The notes beneath the pieces were generated by a model. The model was not told the origin of the DNA. It did not search any database and saw only the letters and a program-made list of their open reading frames with translations. This document shows positions 57,859 through 64,000 of a DNA stretch of 64,000 nucleotides, one piece after another. Numbering within the stretch: the stretch's first letter is position 1; each line of letters opens with the position of its first letter. Where the stretch lies: contig JAQUPD010000005.1 of assembly GCA_028716785.1 (NCBI GenBank), positions 1 to 64,000 on the forward strand. The letters are read 5' to 3'. Source of the stretch: Fidelibacterota bacterium (lineage in GTDB: Bacteria > Fidelibacterota > Fidelibacteria > Fidelibacterales > Fidelibacteraceae). Position numbers and translations under genes: made by a program.

Positions 57859-60684
57859 CTATTGGATTAAAATTTTTCTTAAATACTCTGCTGTGTAGGA
57901 AATAGGATGTTTGATGATTTCTTCTGGCTCTCCAGCTACCACAACTTGCCCCCCGTCGTCTCCCCCGTCAAGACCGAGATCAATAATATAATCAGCCGTT
58001 TTAATTACATCTAAATTGTGTTCAATAACAAGAACTGTGTTTCCCTTTTTTACTAATTTATGAAGAACGTTTAAAAGCATTTCCACATCAGCAAAATGGA
58101 GGCCTGTTGTGGGTTCGTCCAAAATGTAGATTGTTCGCCCTGTTCCAATACGGCTCAATTCAGTGGCAAGTTTAATTCTCTGAGCTTCACCTCCTGAAAG
58201 CGTTGTTGCTTGCTGACCCAGATGAATATATCCCAATCCAACCTCGTAAAGTGTTTTAAGTTTTCGTTTTATAGAGGGATGGTTTTTAAAAAATTCAAGG
58301 GCTTCTACTACCGTCATATCTAAAATGTCAGCAATAGTTTTTCCCCGATATTTAATTTGTAATGTTTCGCGATTATACCGTTTCCCCTTGCATTCTTCAC
58401 ATCGGACATAAACATCTGGCAAAAAATGCATTTCAATTTTTTTAATTCCATCGCCATTGCATGATTCACATCGGCCACCTTTAACATTAAAACTAAATCG
58501 TCCCGGAGAATATCCTCGTAGTTTAGAATCAGGAAGTGATGCAAAAAGTTGCCGAATATGGGTGAAAACTCCCGTATAGGTTGCTGGATTTGAACGAGGT
58601 GTGCGTCCAATTGGTGCCTGAGTAATATTGATGATTTTATCAAGATACTCAATCCCTGAAATAGAATCGTAAGGAAGTCCTGCTGTGTTCGAATGCATGA
58701 GATGCCGGTTTAAAATTGGGACAAGTGTTTCATTGATCAAGGTACTTTTTCCTGAGCCACTGACTCCAGTGACGCAAATCATTCTTCCTAAAGGAAAAGA
58801 AACTGTGATAGATTTAAGGTTGTTACCCCGTGCACCATACAATGTGAGATGTTTCCCATTTCCTTTGTTTCGTTTTTCAGGGACTGGTATTTTTCGTTTG
58901 CCACATAAGTATAGACCGGTAAGACTTTCAGGACAGTGAATGATGTCATCAAGAACCCCATTGGCAACAATTTCTCCCCCCTTTATTCCTGCACCTGGCC
59001 CCATATCTACAATCCAATCTGCAGCTTCCATGGTTTCTTGATCATGCTCAATCACAATAATTGAATTTCCTAAATCCCGAAGTTTCTTTAACGTGTCTAA
59101 AAGCTTCCCATTGTCTTTTTGATGCAAGCCAATGCTGGGTTCATCCAGAATGTATAAAACGCCTGTAAGTTGAGACCCAATTTGTGTTGCAAGTCGAATG
59201 CGCTGTGCTTCACCCCCTGAAAGAGTCCCTGCACTCCGATTTAAGGTCAAATATCCCAACCCTACATTTACTAAAAATCCATACCGTTGATAAATTTCAT
59301 TCAGAATTTGTCCTGCTATCTGTTTATCTATTGTGTCCAAAGGAAGCGTTTTAAAAAATTCAAGGCCTGACTGGATAGACATTTTAGAAATATCATCAAT
59401 ATTTTTATCATGAATATAAACACTCAAGCTGGAATGTTTGAGGCGACTTCCCTGACAAACATGACACAGTTCTACACGCATAAATTTTTCTATCCATGCA
59501 CGAATTCCAGGACTCTGAGTCTGACGGTATCGCCGCTTAAGATTATTCACAACACCTTCCCAAGCACCTTTATACTGCCCAGACCACCGATCACTTTCAT
59601 ACGAAATGGTTATTTCTTCATTTCCTGTTCCATATAAAAGAACTTTCTGGACTTCTGGCGGTAATTTGTTCCAAGGTGTTGTAAACTTAAAATGATATTC
59701 TTCAGCTAATCCTTTTAAAATACTCGAATAGTAGTTTCCCCGGGGTTGCTCCCCTAAGGGAACAATTGCGCCTCCCAGTAAACTGAGTTTTTTATTGGGA
59801 ACCAAAAGATCAGGAGAAATTTCCATCATAGTTCCTAAGCCAGAACATGCTGGACAGGCACCTAAAGGATTATTAAAGGAAAACATCCGTGGCGAGAGCT
59901 CTTCATAATTTACTTCTGGATGATTAGGACAGGCAAAGTGCTCACTATAACGATATTCCTTTCCTTCACTGTCTTCGATGAGGACATTCCCATTCCCCAT
60001 TTTTAAAGCAAGCTCAATGCTGTCTGTTAATCGGGAAACAATATCTTTTTGAATAACCAGCCGATCAATAACAAGCTCTATAGTGTGCTTTTGGTTTTTC
60101 GATAAAGATAAATCCTGAGAAAGGGGAATAATTTTGCCATCTATCCGGGCTCTGACAAATCCTTCATGACGCATTTCCCGAAAAAGTTCCCGAAACTCTC
60201 CCTTTCGCTCCCGCATAAGAGGCGCTAAAATTTGAATCTTTGTCCCCTCCGGAAAAGCTAAAATCGAATCTACAATCTGTTGAACCGTCATTTTTGTTAC
60301 AGGAGTTCCACAAATGTAACAGCGCGGTTTGCCTATCCGTGCAAAAAGAAGACGCAAGTAATCATAAATTTCTGTTACCGTTCCCACAGTAGAACGAGGA
60401 TTTCTGTGCGTTGTCTTTTGCTCAATAGAAATGGCTGGCGATAACCCTTCTATGTAATCAACATCGGGTTTTTCCATGAGACCTAAAAACTGACGAGCAT
60501 AAGAGGATAACGATTCTACATATCGTCGCTGACCTTCAGCATATAAGGTATCAAAAGCTAAAGAAGATTTTCCACTGCCCGATAAACCAGTAATTACAAC
60601 AAGCTGATTCCGGGGAATGCTTACGGTGATGTTCTTTAAATTGTGCTCACGCGCTCCCCCAATTCGAATGATGTCATTACTCAT
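57859..60684 (-). CDS. uvrA: Excinuclease ABC subunit A
   Basis: [73 protein letters not shown]; start corrected to the ATG with taggag SD. Confidence 0.97.
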   Translation of the reverse strand: MSNDIIRIGGAREHNLKNITVSIPRNQLVVITGLSGSGKSSLAFDTLYAEGQRRYVESLSSYARQFLGLMEKPDVDYIEGLSPAISIEQKTTHRNPRSTVGTVTEIYDYLRLLFARIGKPRCYICGTPVTKMTVQQIVDSILAFPEGTKIQILAPLMRERKGEFRELFREMRHEGFVRARIDGKIIPLSQDLSLSKNQKHTIELVIDRLVIQKDIVSRLTDSIELALKMGNGNVLIEDSEGKEYRYSEHFACPNHPEVNYEELSPRMFSFNNPLGACPACSGLGTMMEISPDLLVPNKKLSLLGGAIVPLGEQPRGNYYSSILKGLAEEYHFKFTTPWNKLPPEVQKVLLYGTGNEEITISYESDRWSGQYKGAWEGVVNNLKRRYRQTQSPGIRAWIEKFMRVELCHVCQGSRLKHSSLSVYIHDKNIDDISKMSIQSGLEFFKTLPLDTIDKQIAGQILNEIYQRYGFLVNVGLGYLTLNRSAGTLSGGEAQRIRLATQIGSQLTGVLYILDEPSIGLHQKDNGKLLDTLKKLRDLGNSIIVIEHDQETMEAADWIVDMGPGAGIKGGEIVANGVLDDIIHCPESLTGLYLCGKRKIPVPEKRNKGNGKHLTLYGARGNNLKSITVSFPLGRMICVTGVSGSGKSTLINETLVPILNRHLMHSNTAGLPYDSISGIEYLDKIINITQAPIGRTPRSNPATYTGVFTHIRQLFASLPDSKLRGYSPGRFSFNVKGGRCESCNGDGIKKIEMHFLPDVYVRCEECKGKRYNRETLQIKYRGKTIADILDMTVVEALEFFKNHPSIKRKLKTLYEVGLGYIHLGQQATTLSGGEAQRIKLATELSRIGTGRTIYILDEPTTGLHFADVEMLLNVLHKLVKKGNTVLVIEHNLDVIKTADYIIDLGLDGGDDGGQVVVAGEPEEIIKHPISYTAEYLRKILIQ

Positions 60685-60849
60685 GAAGCTCCTAATTTTA
60701 ATCAACTAAAAATTTACAAAATCTTTTTTTGAGTATGTCGAATCTTTCTATCTTTTTTATAAGGATTTAAGATGCCACCCACTAAAGCATCCTTGCTTTA
60801 TCCTTTTCTAAGAGTTTGGTATATTTTCAGAAATTTGGAAAGGAGTGCT

Positions 60850-62001
60850 GTGGACCTTTTGACATTAATGAAAAAAAAGGGAATGATTCGAACGGCAGGA
60901 CTCATGACCGGGACATCTATGGACGGATTGGATATTTGTGTCGCAGATGTGGATCTTACTCCAAAAGGATTAAACTACTCAGTTCTTTATTCCGAATCTG
61001 TCCCCTTTCCCCATGAGTTAAAAAACCGTATTCAACAAAATTTAACAGGATCTGTCCCCCAAATGTGTGCCCTGAATTATGATTTGGGACGTTTTTATGC
61101 TGAGGAAGTAGATAAAAGTTTGAAAAAGCATCATGTTTTGTCTCTTGATTTAATAGGAACCCATGGACAGACATTACACCATATCAGTGGTCATTCAACC
61201 TTACAAATTGGTGAACCCGCTTTTTTGGCTGAACGACTGCGTGTTCCTGTTGTTTCTGATTTTCGAGCAGCAGATATTGCTGCAGGAGGAACCGGTGCAC
61301 CCTTGATTCCCGCTGTGGATATGTGGCTTTTTCAGCAGGAGAAGAGGGGGAGAGTGCTCCTCAATATTGGAGGCGTTGCAAATATTACTCTTCTTCCGCC
61401 AGCTTCTTCTCATCTCCCTGTTTTAGGATTTGATACCGGCCCTGGCATGGGACTCCTGGATGAACGATTTCAACAACTTTTTGATGGCTCTTATGATAAA
61501 GATGGTAACATTGCTTCTCAAGGAACAATTAATACAGAGGTCTTAAATCAATGGGAAAAGCATCCCTTCATCCAGAAGAATCCTCCAAAATCTACCGGTC
61601 GAGATGAATTTGGGTTACAATGGCTGGCGGAACATAAAAACGATTTGGAAAAAATGGATCCGCCGTCGCAACTAGCTACCCTGGCGGCGTTTACTGCAGA
61701 TACCATTGCTAACTCGATTCTTAATCATAAAAATGTTTATGAAATTTCCGAACTTTTAGCAAGTGGCGGCGGCAGTAAACATCCCCTTGTTATGAAAATT
61801 TTAGTCGAAAAATTGCAAAGCATTCACATTCGTTCAGTAAAAGAGATGGGTGTGGATCCCGATTCTAAAGAGGCTTTGGGCTTTGCTATCCTTGCTGTTG
61901 CATGTATTCGGAACATCCCTGGAAATATTCCCTCCGTTACAGGGGCAAAAAGAAGAGTCGTGCTGGGGAAAATTACACCCGTATCACATGAAGATAAATA
62001 G
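60850..62001 (+). CDS. anmK: Anhydro-N-acetylmuramic acid kinase
   Basis: TAGLMTGTSMDGLDICV; GTHGQTLHH; VLLNIGGVANITLLP; FDTGPGMGLLD. Start uncertain (GTG 60850 or ATG 60868). Confidence 0.92.
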   Translation: MDLLTLMKKKGMIRTAGLMTGTSMDGLDICVADVDLTPKGLNYSVLYSESVPFPHELKNRIQQNLTGSVPQMCALNYDLGRFYAEEVDKSLKKHHVLSLDLIGTHGQTLHHISGHSTLQIGEPAFLAERLRVPVVSDFRAADIAAGGTGAPLIPAVDMWLFQQEKRGRVLLNIGGVANITLLPPASSHLPVLGFDTGPGMGLLDERFQQLFDGSYDKDGNIASQGTINTEVLNQWEKHPFIQKNPPKSTGRDEFGLQWLAEHKNDLEKMDPPSQLATLAAFTADTIANSILNHKNVYEISELLASGGGSKHPLVMKILVEKLQSIHIRSVKEMGVDPDSKEALGFAILAVACIRNIPGNIPSVTGAKRRVVLGKITPVSHEDK

Positions 62002-62117
62002 CGAAAATTCTATCCAGAACAACGTTTAAATATCTAAGAAACAAGAGATTTGAGGGAATTAATTCTTAAAACAAGTGCTGTCTTTTTCATAAATTTATAC
62101 CATAAGAGGGAAAGTGG

Positions 62118-63053
62118 ATGAAAATCAGTGGTTTTTCTTTCGTAAGAAATGGAATCAGTTTGTATTACCCTGTTGTAGAGTCGATTCAGTCTATACTGCC
62201 CATCGTGGATGAATTTGTAGTGGTTGTTGGACAATCTGATGACAACACACGAGAAGCCATTGAAGAAATTGGGGATCCAAAAATTCGGATTATTGATACG
62301 GTGTGGGATGAAAAATATTTTAAGAAAGGTATCATTAATGCTCTTCAGACGGACATAGCTAAAGAGCACTGCACGGGGGACTGGCTTTTTTACCTTCAGG
62401 CGGATGAAGTGGTACATGAAAAGTATTTGCCTGTTGTAAAAGCGCGGTGTGAAGCTTTGCTTTCCAATCCTGACGTTGAAGGTCTACTCTTTAAATATCG
62501 CCATTTTTGGGGGGATTACGATCATTATCATATCAGTCATGGCTGGTATCCTTATGAAATTCGTATTATTCGAAATCGGCCAGATATTCATTCTTATGAA
62601 AGCGCCCAGTCCTTTCGGTCTTTTGAGTATTATGATAATCCCCGTCAACCCGGAGGAACCCGAAAATTAAAAGTAGCCCTGGTTGATGCTTGGATTTATC
62701 ACTATGGCTGGGTCCGCCCTCCCCATTTAATGCAGTCCAAAAGCAAAGCATTGTCTTCTCTCCACTGGGGATTACGGCGAGCAAATGATTATTATGAAAA
62801 AGCCCCCAAAGAGTTTGACTATGGTCCCCTTCAAAAACTTGGTCGTTTTAAAGAGACGCATCCAAAGGTTATGGAGGCAAGGATTAAAAGTATAGATTGG
62901 CAAAAATCCCTTCAATATTCTGGGAAACCCAATCCATCCCGAAAAAAACATAAACATGAAACAGTTAAATATCGGTTTGTTACATTTATAGAACGACTCT
63001 TTCGGCATCCGATTGGCGAATTTAAAAATTATATTCTGTTGCGTGATGTCTGA
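62118..63053 (+). CDS. Family 2-like glycosyltransferase
   Basis: MKISGFSFVRNGISLYYPVVESIQSILPIVDEFVVVVGQSDDNTRE; FYLQADEV. Confidence 0.82.
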   Translation: MKISGFSFVRNGISLYYPVVESIQSILPIVDEFVVVVGQSDDNTREAIEEIGDPKIRIIDTVWDEKYFKKGIINALQTDIAKEHCTGDWLFYLQADEVVHEKYLPVVKARCEALLSNPDVEGLLFKYRHFWGDYDHYHISHGWYPYEIRIIRNRPDIHSYESAQSFRSFEYYDNPRQPGGTRKLKVALVDAWIYHYGWVRPPHLMQSKSKALSSLHWGLRRANDYYEKAPKEFDYGPLQKLGRFKETHPKVMEARIKSIDWQKSLQYSGKPNPSRKKHKHETVKYRFVTFIERLFRHPIGEFKNYILLRDV

Positions 63054-63816
63054 GATTTCAACATATCCTTTATCGGCTGCTATCATTGTGAAAAATGAGG
63101 CACATAATATTCAACGATGCCTCGAATCGATTCGTTGGATTGAAGATATTGTTGTGTTTGATACAGGCAGTACCGATGAGACGGTTGATCTGTGTCAGAA
63201 ATTTGGATGCCGGGTTTTTGAGGGAGAATGGAAAGGCTTTGGACCCGCTAAACAATTTGCTGTTTCACAAACAAAATATGACTGGGTTTTTGTGATTGAT
63301 GCCGATGAAGTGGCATCCCCTGAGCTTTCTGAAACCATTCGTACCGTTATCATGTCTCCTCAGGCTCATGGTTACCGAATTCGACGATTATCCTATTATT
63401 TAGGAAAACAGATACGTCATAGTGGATGGAATCGAGATTATACCCTGCGACTTTTTCACAAAGCGCATGGGTTTTTTAACGATAAATTGGTCCATGAATT
63501 CGTTCAAATTCCTTCTGGGAAAATTGAAAAAATTGAGTCACCTCTTTATCATTTTACCTATCCTGATGTGAATACTCACATTCGTAAAATCATGCGTTAT
63601 ACTGATCTCGCTGCCGAATCAGCGATCCAACAAGGTTCACGAGCTACTTTAGCCGGTGCATTTTTTAGGGGAATTTTTAAATTTTTAAAAATGTATTTAT
63701 TTCAAGCTGGTTTTTTGGATGGGGAGGAGGGGTTTATCTTGAGTTCTGTCTCTTCTTTTGGCGTTTTCATGAAATATGTAAAAATTGCGCGAAGAAGCCA
63801 GCAGAAAACGATATAA
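63046..63816 (+). CDS. Family 2 glycosyltransferase (WaaE/LPS-core type)
   Basis: LSAAIIVKNEAHNIQRCLESIRWIEDIVVFDTGSTDETVDLCQKFG; FVIDADEVASPEL. Confidence 0.88.
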   Translation: MSEISTYPLSAAIIVKNEAHNIQRCLESIRWIEDIVVFDTGSTDETVDLCQKFGCRVFEGEWKGFGPAKQFAVSQTKYDWVFVIDADEVASPELSETIRTVIMSPQAHGYRIRRLSYYLGKQIRHSGWNRDYTLRLFHKAHGFFNDKLVHEFVQIPSGKIEKIESPLYHFTYPDVNTHIRKIMRYTDLAAESAIQQGSRATLAGAFFRGIFKFLKMYLFQAGFLDGEEGFILSSVSSFGVFMKYVKIARRSQQKTI

Positions 63817-64000
63817 TGTATTACATCATTCATATTGATACAGCGAAAACATGGCGAGGTGGCCAGCAGCAAGTGGCCTATTTACATGAAGGACTTATTG
63901 ACAAGGGGATCAAATCTCTTGTGGTTTGTCCGCCTGAATCACGTTTAAAAAAATGGTGTGTTGATCATCAACTACCTTATACATCTCTTCCTCTTAAAGG
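63816..64000 (+). CDS. N-terminus of a probable family 4/1 glycosyltransferase, truncated by window end
   Basis: MYYIIHIDTAKTWRGGQQQVAYLHEGLIDKGIKSLVVCPPESRL, coupled to the preceding gene by a TAATG overlap. Confidence 0.65.
   Translation, partial: MYYIIHIDTAKTWRGGQQQVAYLHEGLIDKGIKSLVVCPPESRLKKWCVDHQLPYTSLPLK

Noticed and set aside
1-64000. CRISPR arrays, tRNA or rRNA genes
   Set aside because: No regularly spaced repeats and no tRNA/rRNA landmark sequences were seen; the IVS-type gene copies are not inside an rRNA gene in this window. A computational scan (tRNAscan-SE, Infernal) would be decisive.

Overview
The window is 64 kb of an AT-rich Gram-negative genome. TonB receptor, PorV-like protein, LpxB/LpxK and a T9SS-type C-terminal sorting domain suggest an FCB-like lineage; I cannot assign a species. 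From left to right it contains: (1) an amino-sugar (GlcNAc/chitin-type) utilisation locus at 0.4-15.6 kb with a NagX-like membrane protein, SIS protein, MFS transporter, two ROK proteins, GH9, TonB receptor, a 707-aa surface protein, a PorV-like protein and NagA, but no SusD; (2) a macrodomain-pncB-pncA NAD-salvage operon; (3) lpxK-lpxB-Gfo/Idh/MocA; (4) an alanine racemase with a ~255-aa unexplained C-terminal extension; (5) an accessory/decay zone at 28-33.6 kb with a dead four-helix-bundle (23S IVS-type) gene, a decayed ISL3-like transposase and a T9SS-secreted protein preceded by a G10 tract; (6) an unbroken 16-gene purine plus pyrimidine de novo biosynthesis supercluster at 37.6-55.95 kb, with PurS-PurL fused and PurC fused to a predicted class II PurE; (7) spmA/spmB, uvrA, anmK and glycosyltransferases. 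The most interesting non-ORF signals are: two inverted copies ~28 kb apart of the same dead IVS-type gene sharing the same inactivating lesions; the G10 tract acting as the probable Shine-Dalgarno; and a nested direct/inverted repeat in the leader of the TonB receptor gene. No tRNA, rRNA or CRISPR array was recognised. All family calls are by eye from motifs, without database searches.
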